From Parachlorella kessleri (lineage: Eukaryota; Chlorophyta; Trebouxiophyceae; Chlorellales; Chlorellaceae): DNA of 25,456 nucleotides. Where the stretch lies: contig BBXU01000173.1 of assembly GCA_001598975.1 (NCBI GenBank), forward strand, positions 1 to 25,456. Reading direction: 5' to 3'. The notes beneath the pieces were generated by a model, which was given only the letters and a program-made list of their open reading frames with translations, searched no databases and was not told the origin of the DNA. This document shows positions 1 through 8,625 of this stretch, piece by piece; the first letter of the stretch is position 1, and each line of letters opens with the position of its first letter. The position numbers were made by a program, and so were the translations under genes.

Positions 1-78
1 CACACACACACCTCCCCATATAACTCTCCTGCTGCTCCCCTTGAGCTCTCCTGCTGCCTGAGCCACACGCCCCCTCAC

Positions 79-3041
79 CTTCAGCTGCGCCACCGCTTTC
101 TCCATCTCTGCGGGAGCCTTCATGCTGAAGTTCACCAGCCGCAGGTAGCCAAAGGTGTGCCCGTCAAACTGGATGGGGGCGGCAAAGACGGGCGAGAACT
201 CCAGCTTGGTACGTAGCAGCCTGCAGAAGTGAAGGGAGACGGGGACCACGTCACTAGGCATCCTGCCAGGACCAGGGCGCGGAAATGAGTTGAACGTTTT
301 TTGACAACGTATATCTGGAGGTAATCGTAGCTGCCCTGGGAGCACAGCGCGATAGTAGAACCGAACGGAGCGAAGTTTCTTAAACTACATCTATTCACAA
401 AAACCGTACTAGCATGGTTTCGTACACGACACGGCAAGGTCACCATGCCCAAGCAGACAGGTTGCACCTACCCTGCAACTGCCTGGGGACTGGAGGCACT
501 CTTTGCCAATAAGCCTGGAATTAAACCTCCCGCGACACCTTACAACTGAATGCGCTGGAAATCTGGCAGACCTGGCGCAGTTGACCCCAGTACCCCTACC
601 GACGGACTTTTGTCCAGGCGCCCACCTAAAGATCTTGCGGTCCACATTGAGATCCTGCTGCGTGTACCGGATGCCTGCCACCCCGGGTATCTGCTCCCCC
701 TCGCCCCGCTGCCGCGCCACCTCCACCCACACCGCCGACCCCTCCGTGCCCCGCAGGTGCTTGGCAAGGTTGTCGTTGTCCCAGCCCTCGGTGGAGTCCC
801 CATTCACGCTCACCACCTACAAGCAGACGTGGGTAATGCCACAGGGACATAAAAAAGGCACTATGGGAAGCTGGGCTTGCGACACCGCCCGTCTGCTTCT
901 ACCTGGGTCATTCAACTGCACCCTGGCCATACCGATTGCCAACTATATATGCATATCCCCGGGTGCCCCCCTGCACATGCCAGGCGGCCGGGTGCAAGCA
1001 CGTGGGAGCGAGGTGCAAGGCCACAACCGCAGCGCACCGTGTCCCCCGGCTGAATCCCAGCCCTCTCCGCGGGGCTGCCCTTGATAGGTGCCAGCACCAC
1101 CAGGCGGCCCGAGGAGGGGTCGGCGGCAATGAGCAGCCCCACGCCCTGCAGCTCGCCATCAGACCCCACGCGGAAGTCCTGGTACTCCCTGCGCCCAGCA
1201 CACCACACACACTTACACAAATCTCAGGCCTAGTGGGTGAATCCGGCACCTACACTAATGGGAGTTTTGCGTCCCCCCTAGATCCCGATCTCTGCTATGA
1301 ACTCTGCAAGGAGGAGACCACACCTACTGTGTGGAAGACTAAAGTACGCGAGTGTCAATCACGGAGGGTGGAGGGGCCCTCCCATCGCACCGTCACATAG
1401 GAATAGCACTGGCAGCACAGGTTAAAAACCGTTCAAACCGAGGCGGCGTACACACAACGCCAGACACCTGTGGCTCCACCTTCTGCATTCTCTGCTTTTT
1501 AGCACACTTCAAAAGAGAAACGAGGAGTGCGAAGGCGAAGCAGCCAACAGGCTGCGCCGCTCCCCAGTCTGCATGTGGCCAGGGTATTGGTGACCCTGTC
1601 TCAGGCAGGTTCTGCCGGGCGCTGCACCTGCATCTAGGCATGGTCACTAGCTCCTGGCCACCAGAGATGACCATGCCAAGACATAAGTGCAGCCCCCCGG
1701 CAAAACCTGCCTGAGACAGGGTCAACAAGGTATCGGCCTCATGCAGGCCAGGGGGCGACGCAGCCTGCGGGCTGCTGGTCCCTTGCAGGCCCACTTTTAC
1801 GGGCGTGCGCTCAGCATCGACAAAGAACTTCATGGAGCCACAAGATAGTTGCGCAACGACACCAAGCTATTGGTAGGCTTGCCCCCACACGTCGCCCGCA
1901 GCAGCAATCCCACCACAGTCGCCACAACGAGGTGGCTCACATCATCCCCCGAAGATGCCACAAGCCACCAAGCCCCCCCCCCCCCATCCCAGCAGCAGCA
2001 GCTGCCGTCTCGGACTCACTGAGGAGGCACCCAGCGGGTGAAGGGATCACCCAGCTTGCCCAGAAGCCCGCTGATCTCACGCTGCGCCTCCTTGGGGGTG
2101 CTAGCGTCTGCTGCAGCGTGGAGTGCACCGCTAAGTTCGCCCACCCAGTCCACGCCGTTATAGCGAGGGTCCACAAAGGCTTCCGTGCAAATAGTCCAGG
2201 CTTCCACAAGTGTGCGCTGCAAGCAGGCAAGCACACTTGGACTTTGGGGGGCCCCAGCTCCTCCTCATGATTATGCAGGTACAAGGTGCACCCTTTTCAC
2301 GTCTATGGAGCCAAGAGATGGACGTTACTTTTCCACGCCCATGGGAGAATGAAGGTGACTCTTCTTCCACCGCGAGGGGCAACGCTACTGCAAGTACAAG
2401 CTGCCGTTGCAGGGAAGCCTCCTCAGCCAGGGCTGCAACAATAGGGCCACACAAGGCCACAAGACAGACTAAACAAACCCGGAAGCACAGCTTAGCTGGA
2501 AAGGAAGGTAAGAATTAGTTACTGCATCAGCTTTGCAACGTAGGTGGGCCCCACGTTGTGCTCTGTAGGAAAGCCACACATTGGCAGGCTCAAGGACGCA
2601 TCCAAGAATCCTACGCTAACCGTGGACAGCATAGGTGGATGCGAAGATGTGCACCTACCTGAATATCAAAGACTTCAGGGTTTGAGCTGACAGGGAAGCT
2701 CAGGACTGTCTGCTCTGCCAGCGCAGGGGAAGGCAACAGGACTGCTGCCGTCGCTGCCACCCCCAGGGTAGCCTGTCCCAGGCGCTCGAGGCCTCTGATC
2801 ACTCGTTGCCGAAGCCCTGCGACAGGTAGATGGTTGAAATCAGGCCTTGGAGGGCCTGTGAGGTGACCGAGGGTAGTGGATGGATGTAGGATCAGCCAGA
2901 TTCAAACTCACCAACTGGCGGGGACTGCTCTGCTGCTGCCCTGCATGGCTGACACCGAGGTCTGGGAGCTGCAAGGCGGGGTGTGGCTGTTGACAGCCGC
3001 GCAGCTGGCCCAGTCTTGAGTGTGCCCCCGGCTCTGAGCAT
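79..3041 (-). CDS. ctpA: CtpA-like carboxyl-terminal processing protease, thylakoid lumen (5' part; 3' end outside window)
   Basis: Serine protease of the S41 family. Plastid members trim the C-terminus of the photosystem II D1 protein in the thylakoid lumen. Exons, 5' to 3': 3041-2912, 2816-2659, 2216-2020, 1188-1038, 816-626, 220-79; phases agree and give 323 residues. The ATG at 3041 is the first Met after an in-frame TGA. The N-terminus (MLRAGGTLKTGPAARLS) is Arg/Ser/Ala-rich like a stromal transit peptide. A hydrophobic stretch at about 57-76 ends in ALA before Glu78, a typical lumenal cleavage site; no twin Arg, so Sec type. The family motif GDPFTR is at about 152-157. A PDZ domain at about 172-250 contains AGIQPGDTVVSVNGDSTEGW. 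The last visible exon has FGYLRLVNFS, the start of the protease core. The catalytic Ser/Lys region would be encoded left of position 1. Which CtpA paralogue this is, and whether it cuts D1, cannot be settled here. Confidence 0.88.
1591..1724 (-). repeat. Long imperfect hairpin (foldback/MITE-like or small-RNA precursor) inside CtpA intron
   Basis: Left arm 1591-1646 and right arm 1668-1724 are reverse complements over about 56 bp, with one bulge and seven substitutions; the outer 21 bp are perfect. The 21-base loop (1647-1667) can itself form a short stem (ctcctgg with ccagag). Several substitutions become G-U pairs if RNA is made from the minus strand, which is the CtpA sense strand, but C-A mismatches if made from the plus strand. 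It lies in the 831-nt intron between the exons ending at 2020 and starting at 1188. No clear target-site duplication is visible. The same intron has a C13 run at 1973-1985. Confidence 0.8.
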
Positions 3042-3508
3042 CGCAAGTCCTCAAACCAGAACCCTCACGCAACAAATGCGATGTAGAAATGAGGAATAAA
3101 AACGTGGGCTGTGGCTGTGGTAGCTGGAGCGCATTCGTCTCGCATGCAGGCTGAATCCCCCCTCCCCCCCCCCCCCAGGCAAATTGAGCCCGCCAGGTCA
3201 GCAGGGCGAGGGGGCACATTGTGCGCCAAAGCGCGTGTTGTGGGTCCCAAAGCCAGCTGTTGCTTGTGTTGTATTCAGCTATCTAGAACACTCTGCACCT
3301 TCATGACACTTTGACTCCTCAGCCGGAGTGTACGCAGCCAGGCGCGCCTATCTAGGCAACGTGCTGAGGAGCTGTCTCTACAGCGGATACGCTTGTCGAA
3401 TACGAAGGCTAGGCCTGTTATAGCTTGGACGCTTGGCGAAGCCGTTCAACGCACGGGTCACTCATGGTAAGGGAGGCAGCGGGGCCCTGCGTTTCAATCT
3501 GAGGTGTC
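3042..3508. promoter_or_regulatory. Divergent upstream region between CtpA (minus) and the CCCH gene (plus)
   Basis: 467 bp between the two start codons; it must hold both 5' leaders and probably both promoters. It contains an interrupted C tract at 3157-3176 (C6, T, C13) closer to CtpA. I see no convincing TATA box or conserved element. A possible splice donor (ATG followed by gtaagg) at 3464-3472 could belong to a leader exon of the plus-strand gene. Nothing in it reads as coding. Confidence 0.4.
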
Positions 3509-6500
3509 ATGGAAGGAGCAGGCTCCAGCAAGCGATGCTGGAAGCCTGGCTGTCGTCGGCACGCGGGTGTCTGAGACAACTTCGGTGAACAACTAGGTGT
3601 CTTCGTTGGTGATGTTGTGCCCAACCTTACTTTCCCTTTTGTGCCATGGCGTACAGGCTGGGGCACAACACGAGGAGAACCCAAACCCAGCGGAGGAGGA
3701 CTCTCCCCTCTTCCGCACAGACGATTTCAGGATATGGTGAGCACACACTTATCGGACCTGCCACTGTTGCCCTGGGGCCAACTGCTGGTCCTTCTTCCGG
3801 GTTGCCAACATTGACCAGTTGCCTGTGCTGCTCTACGGTGTCCCTGTGCCTCTTCATAGAGCGGTGGTGGGAGAGGTCCACTCCTCCAGGTTGACATGTC
3901 GTCAAGCCTGCTTTCAGCTAATTTCCCTTCACAACTTCCCTTTTGCATACTGCATGCAACTGCCATCCCTTGCAACTCCTTGTTGCGCAGGTGCATGAAG
4001 GTGATTCCGTGCACAAAGAGATATGTACATGACTGGGTGAGTTGCGGCACGGCTCAGAGTTCTGCTTTGGTTGCCTGCATCCGCTCCTTGGCGACAGCGG
4101 GGCACCAGGGTAGCTGTCATGGGTCTGTAGTGGCTGGCACAAGCCAACAAGTCATTTGCAATGTAAGGCTTTCCCAGGTGGTGGCTTCCTGACCAGCTAG
4201 CTGTTTGGGCAGTCAGCGAGCTATCTGACTGTAGTGGGGCCTAGGTGGAAGTCTAGCTATAGGTCTGCATGCCTCCATGGTGATGTGCAGCCCTTCCTTC
4301 TGTGCAGGTCCAGTGCCCCTTTGCTCACCAGAATGAGAAGGCTGTGCGGCGCGACCCCCGCACCCACGATTACACGGGCATTGCCTGCCCCGACATGAAG
4401 AAGCAGGCCAGCTGCATCCGCGGCGACAGCTGCCCCTATGCCCACAATGTCTTTGAGTACTGGCTGCACCCCACCAGGTGACTTGGGCGGCTTGCTGGGG
4501 TCGTCACTGGGCTGGGCTGGCAGAAATGAGCTGATGAGTTGGGGGTGTTCCTGGAGCCTGGGGATGGTGCAGCCCAGCCTTGCCACTGGTTCATTGCGTG
4601 GGGGGCACAAACAGTGTGCCGGTTCTTGTGTGCACCTTCAGTCAGTCGTCGTAGGGCTATCTTGCAATGCTCACAGTCCTGACGTTGGTGCAGGTACCGC
4701 ACCCAGCTGTGCAACGACGGGCCCAGCTGCCAGCGCAGCCTGTGCTTCTTTGCGCACACGATGGAGGAGCTGCGCGTGCCGGCGGCCAAGCCTTACGTCA
4801 GCCCCGAGACCCTGGCCCGCACATCGCTGGAGGCCATCCAGAGGAACCCCCACCCGCTGGGACAGCAGCTGGCCAACCCGGCAGCAGCCAGCATGCGCGC
4901 CAGCGGCGACGGCGGCGACGCGTCAGGGACGGGGGCGCCCGCTGTGCAGCAGGCCCAGGCGGGGCTGCCGCCCGTGTCCAGGCAGCAGCAGCTGACCGGG
5001 CTGCAAGGCCAAGTGCCGATGGGCCTGGGGGAGGGCCTAGTAGGCGGCTATGGGGCGGCTCAGCTGCTGCAGTCGCACTTGGGGTCGGCTGGCAGGCCTT
5101 CCTTCGAGCAGCAGGTACTCCACTCAGGGTTGGGCGCGACAGGCAGGGTCTCCTTCCAGGAGCAGCAGCAGGTGCAGCCTGGGTTTGGCTCGGCAGGCAG
5201 GTTCTCTCTGGACGAGCACCAGCTGCAGGCCAGGCTGGGATCAACAGGCAGGCCCCCGCGCGTGCAGGCGCAGGTGCAGGCCGGGTTTGGCTCGGCAGGC
5301 AGGGTGTCAGCGCCAGCACAGCAGCTGCAGCAGCCCGACTTTGGCCCGGCTGGCAGGTTCTCCCTGGATGAGCGCCAGCTGCAGGCCAGGCTGGCTTCAG
5401 GGAGCAGGCCTCCCACTGGGCAGCCACAGCTACAGCCGGGGTTTGGCTCGGCGGGCAGGGTGTCAGCGCCCCAGCCCGGGTTTGGCTTTGCAAGCAGGCT
5501 CGGTGTCGAGGAGCGGCAGGCGCAGCCGGGGTTTGGCTCGGCGGGCAGAGTGTCAGCGCCCCAGCCCGGGTCCAGGCAGGGGACCAGGGTCTCCTTTCAA
5601 GACCAGCCGCAGCATCAGTCCGGGTTTGTCTCCGCAGGCAGGCTGTCCTTGCAGGAGCGCCAGCAGACGCCCCGCCTGCCCCTGTTGCCCGGAGCCACCC
5701 CCGACGTCGCCCACTGCCGCAGCACCTCCGACCTCAGCCGCAAGTCGCAGGACCACATGCGGCTGTGGCTGGCTGAGCAGCTGGGCCCCACGCTGCCCCC
5801 CCTGGCGGCAGCCTCTGTGGCTGTCAACCGAACCGGCTCCCGCAACCTGGGCGCGTCAACCTCCTGCCGCCTGTCGAGTGAAGCGGTACGGGCCAGCGAG
5901 ATCGCTGCCACCTCCTCGCTGTACCGCCCGACTGTGGAGGCACCCTATGCCATGGCAGGGGCCCCAGGGATGAGTGCATCTTCTGGCCGGCCTCCCTTGG
6001 ACGCTGGCATGTATGCTGCTGGGCTTGCTCCTATGCCCGACGCCCCGGAGTCGCCACTGCTGTCAGCTGGTAACAGCAGCGGTAACCTGCCGGGTGTGGC
6101 CAGCGCTGAAGGTGAGGAGTTGCCAAGCTTCTTAGCCCCTGTGTGCTGCACGGGTCGTGCCCAGCACGTGCAGCCGGCACCCAGCGGGGGTGGCGATAGA
6201 AAGTCGCAACACGATGTGTAGGTGGCAAGGCGGGGTCGTGGGTGGAGCATGTCTCGCTTCGCCAGTTTACCATGTCATCTTTGGCGCTTGCTAGGCATTG
6301 CAGCTGTACAAGGACTGCACCAGCTTGGTGAATAACTCAACCTGCTCACGGCCAGACAGGAGTGGCTTGGGCGCGCAGCGAACTTACAGCGCTCCCCTAT
6401 TTACATGCTTGCAGCCTCTGCCCTGAACGGGCCGAGCCCCAAGTACACCAGCAGTCCCCAGGCGGGCACAGAGCAGGACCTGGCGCAGGCCCTAGCCAGC

Positions 6501-7435
6501 CTCAAGATAGCGCTGACCCAGCAGCAGGTGGCCTCATCCTCAGGATCGGTGAGTCGCCTGCCTTTGTGTGCTTTAGTTCACAAGCACTGTTTGTTTTGTG
6601 GGGGTGAGTGGCAAGTTTGTGAACGTGCCGCACCCACCACGGGGATGCGCTCTGGGAAAGCCCCTGGAAGGGTTGAGCCACGCTTGAATGGCCGGCCATG
6701 CTCCACAGGTATGGTACAAAGCTGGCCCCCCCTGCCAGGACGGGATGGGGTCCTGAACAGGCTCGGGGTTTCGCGCCTCTGGGATATGACTGTAGCATGC
6801 GCCGCTTGCGCCGTGTCACCCATTGCTTGGGTGACACTGGGATCCCCAGGTTGGGGGACCTAGTCAAAGCGTGCTTGTGGCTGACAGTCAGTATTGCTTC
6901 CACCTCCCTGGTGCACACGTGAAGCGCGATGGAAGTGTGGGCGCGCAGTGATTGTGACTGGTAGAGGCTTTCTTGGCTATAGCAGGGAGTAAGCGAATGC
7001 CCGGTCGTCACTTTATAACATGTTCTTTTGCCGAAAATTGCAATGTCGCTTGTCCGCGCGTCCGCTTGGTGTAGTGGTTATCACTCCAGACTTTGAATCT
7101 GGCAACGCCAGTTCGAATCTGGCAGTGGACTGTTTTTTCCATATTTTTCTGTCTTTCTCCTGCGCATCGCTCATTACCCTCCCTGACCTTATGCCTTCAC
7201 TCTTTTGATGCAGAACCATAATATTGTCATCTCCACGCTCCACCAGATACTCAAGGATGCAGTCAATCAACAGGGAGCTGCTGCCGCCAGCGGCGGCGCC
7301 GCACCCAGCTTCCAGGATTTGCTCGCTGCCACACCTCTGGCAAGCGAAGCCAAATTGGAACGACCAGGGTCTGCTTCGTCACCAAATTCCATCACAATTG
7401 GTGCCGGCCGCCTGTCGTCCTCCAGCAATGTGTAG
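3509..7435 (+). CDS. Plant-type RR-TZF CCCH zinc-finger RNA-binding protein
   Basis: Plant RR-TZF proteins bind mRNA, move between nucleus and P-bodies/stress granules and affect mRNA decay and translation; that role here is by family. Exons: 3509-3566, 3658-3736, 3991-4036, 4308-4477, 4694-6111, 6415-6548, 7214-7435 (708 residues, stop TAG). All joins from 3658 onward keep phase. The first exon is the weakest: an intron is required before 3658, and ATG 3509 with a donor at 3567 fits. Zinc ligands: arginine-rich motif C53-x5-H59-x4-C64-x3-H68; finger 1 C88-x8-C97-x5-C103-x3-H107; finger 2 C124-x5-C130-x4-C135-x3-H139, with the family linker WLHPTRYRTQLC between the fingers. No ankyrin repeats precede the fingers. 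Residues 247-445 are a 17-residue tandem repeat array. The rest is Ser/Pro/Gln-rich and disordered, with a likely C-terminal helix ([15 protein letters not shown]). Confidence 0.85.
5079..5675 (+). repeat. In-frame tandem array of 12 units, about 51 bp / 17 residues each, in the CCCH gene
   Basis: The 199 residues split into 12 units of mostly 17 or 18 residues, two being 13. The pattern is [FL]GSAGR[VF]S followed by about ten residues rich in Gln, Glu, Arg and Pro and often ending QPG or QAR. Examples: [53 protein letters not shown] longer period of 156 bp (52 residues, three units) is visible between 5184 and 5340. Each unit has an aromatic or Leu, a Gly-rich turn, an Arg and usually an R-x-S site, as in disordered, phosphorylatable linkers. 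Confidence 0.9.
6813..6837. repeat. Perfect short stem-loop in CCCH gene intron
   Basis: A 10-bp perfect inverted repeat (gtgtcaccca / tgggtgacac) with a 5-base loop lies in the intron 6549-7213, about 220 bp before the nested tRNA gene. A weaker pair of short stems flanks it. No known RNA family is recognised. Confidence 0.6.
7060..7130 (+). tRNA. trnQ-UUG: tRNA-Gln (anticodon UUG), nested in an intron of the CCCH gene
   Basis: A complete 71-nt cloverleaf. The acceptor stem 7060-7066 pairs with 7124-7130 (gtccgct / agtggac, one G-U). The D arm is 7069-7084. The anticodon stem 7086-7090 / 7098-7102 encloses loop cttTTGaa, with anticodon TTG at 7093-7095, reading the Gln codon CAA. The T arm 7107-7123 has loop ttcgaat. 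The internal promoter boxes look intact (A box near 7067-7077, B box around 7110-7120). There is no tRNA intron, and CCA is not encoded, as expected for a nuclear gene. It lies on the same strand as its host, 511 bp after the exon ending at 6548 and 83 bp before the exon at 7214. Confidence 0.95.
7133..7138 (+). terminator. RNA polymerase III terminator (T6) of tRNA-Gln
   Basis: A run of six T starts two bases after the tRNA discriminator position. This is the normal Pol III stop and supports independent transcription of the tRNA rather than release from the host intron. Confidence 0.85.
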
Positions 7436-8625
7436 GGAGAGTGAACTGTCCTTATGCTCTCGTAGAGGCCAGGGCCAGCTCAGGGTGTTGGTGAGGGTGA
7501 ACTTCTATGTGGGTGCGCTGGGGTGGATGGGGGGTGAATCAGGGGTGGATGTGAGCGTTTTTGGCAACAGTGATGTGCTGGGGTTGCCTGGGGTGTGTGG
7601 ATATTGGCTGAGAAGGAAATGGTGAGGCCGATGTTGTGTTATGGTGCCACCTGCAGTACACACACCTAGTGTGCGGTGAGCAAGGAGTTGGAGAAGGGCC
7701 CCCTGTTACTACTAGCTATATTACTGGTTTGCATGGTGCAATTTGTTTCGAATTAGTCATCGGCAGCGGGCAGTGCCTTTGAGCCCTCGGCTGACATATT
7801 CATTGATGATGGCAGGGAGTGAGATCTTCTTCCAGGCCTTTTGAGTATTCGGATGATTCGTATTGCTCCCTATTGTTTAACAGCCATTTCCTGGTGTCAA
7901 GTCTTTTTACTACCTGCAAGGATATTTTGGAAGGTGCCTGAGCGTCTCTTAAGATTGGTGTCATTCGGTCGCTCTACTAGTTTTTCAAATCTTCAGTGGT
8001 GGTATATGTCGAGTGCATCGAAGATGGGGTTGGTCTGTTGTGGGAATCCGGAAGCCCCAGTATATCTAGCATATCTTTTTATGGAAAATAAAGCCCCTCC
8101 CCCGTTTGGCATTTGTCTGTTGAATTCGGTTTGGTCTATTGTAGATCCTGCGTCTCTCAATCCTTTGCCAGAACCCTTGAACATTCTTTGGCATGGCTTG
8201 TGCATGCAGTGTTGTTTTTGCGTGCTAATCGAGAGCCCGTTTGCTGGCTGGCTCCCTCTCAACAACTTGTGGGCTTGTCATTTGAGTCAAGTGCTTGTAC
8301 AATGTCACGAAATTTACGGCTATGGCCCTGCCAATCCTGTGGATCGTTTGCATTTGGTTTGGCGCCTTGGTCACTTGGCCAGCCTGGGTAACCTGAGCTT
8401 ACTACCCGCACAGCCTAGCAAAGCTAGCTAATAGCAGAATTTCGGGACGTCTCCTAGTGACGAACCCTTGAAAAGTAGCCGGATCTGTTCATGTGGACCC
8501 CCGATAGCCCTGGACTGATCACAGTACAAGGCTCGAACATCATGTGACACTCGTCAGTTTATGGCACAGCAACACCCCCAGGGCCATGCAGTCCAGGGCA
8601 AGCCACCCTGCCACCAGCTGTTCTA
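7436..8625. other. Intergenic gap between convergent CCCH and URB2 genes
   Basis: 1190 bp holding the 3' untranslated regions of both genes. The first 250 bp are G-rich with short ggggtggatg-type repeats. From about 7740 to 8460 the sequence becomes clearly AT-richer (see separate entry). I found no TGTAA signal, the usual chlorophyte poly(A) element, for the CCCH gene before 8646-8650, which already lies in the last URB2 exon; the two transcripts may overlap. I found no matching signal for URB2 in the gap. Confidence 0.6.
7853..8431 (+). other. AT-richer island with a 192-codon open frame of unknown origin; possible decayed insertion
   Basis: An ATG at 7853 opens 192 codons to TAA at 8429-8431 in sequence clearly less GC-rich than its surroundings. 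The product is rich in Trp, Cys, Leu and Pro and matches nothing I recognise. Its composition looks more like the antisense of a protein. On the minus strand, a frame open from 8265 to 7993 (without an early ATG) and, in a shifted frame, a piece at about 8418-8256 (containing DPQDWQGHSRKFRDIVQALD) have more protein-like composition, but are broken by stops and a frameshift. This would fit an old coding insertion, element or pseudogene. No terminal repeats or target duplications are seen, and coding status is not established. Confidence 0.3.

Noticed and set aside
3463..3466. ATG at 3464 followed by gtaagg as the CCCH start codon
   Set aside because: An exon ending right after this ATG is phase 0 and cannot join the exon at 3658, which needs phase 1; it may still be a leader donor.
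4798..5493. 231-codon minus-strand frame opposite the CCCH repeat region
   Set aside because: It is the antisense of the 51-bp repeats in GC-rich sequence; no domain, and the plus-strand frame carries the zinc fingers.
5050..5973. 307-codon plus-strand frame within the large CCCH exon
   Set aside because: It is a shifted reading of the same exon; the +0 frame joins exactly to the finger-encoding exons and downstream exons.
7740..8460. Mitochondrial DNA insertion with TGA read as Trp
   Set aside because: Reading TGA as Trp lengthens the minus frame, but TAG stops and a frameshift remain and no mitochondrial protein is recognisable.
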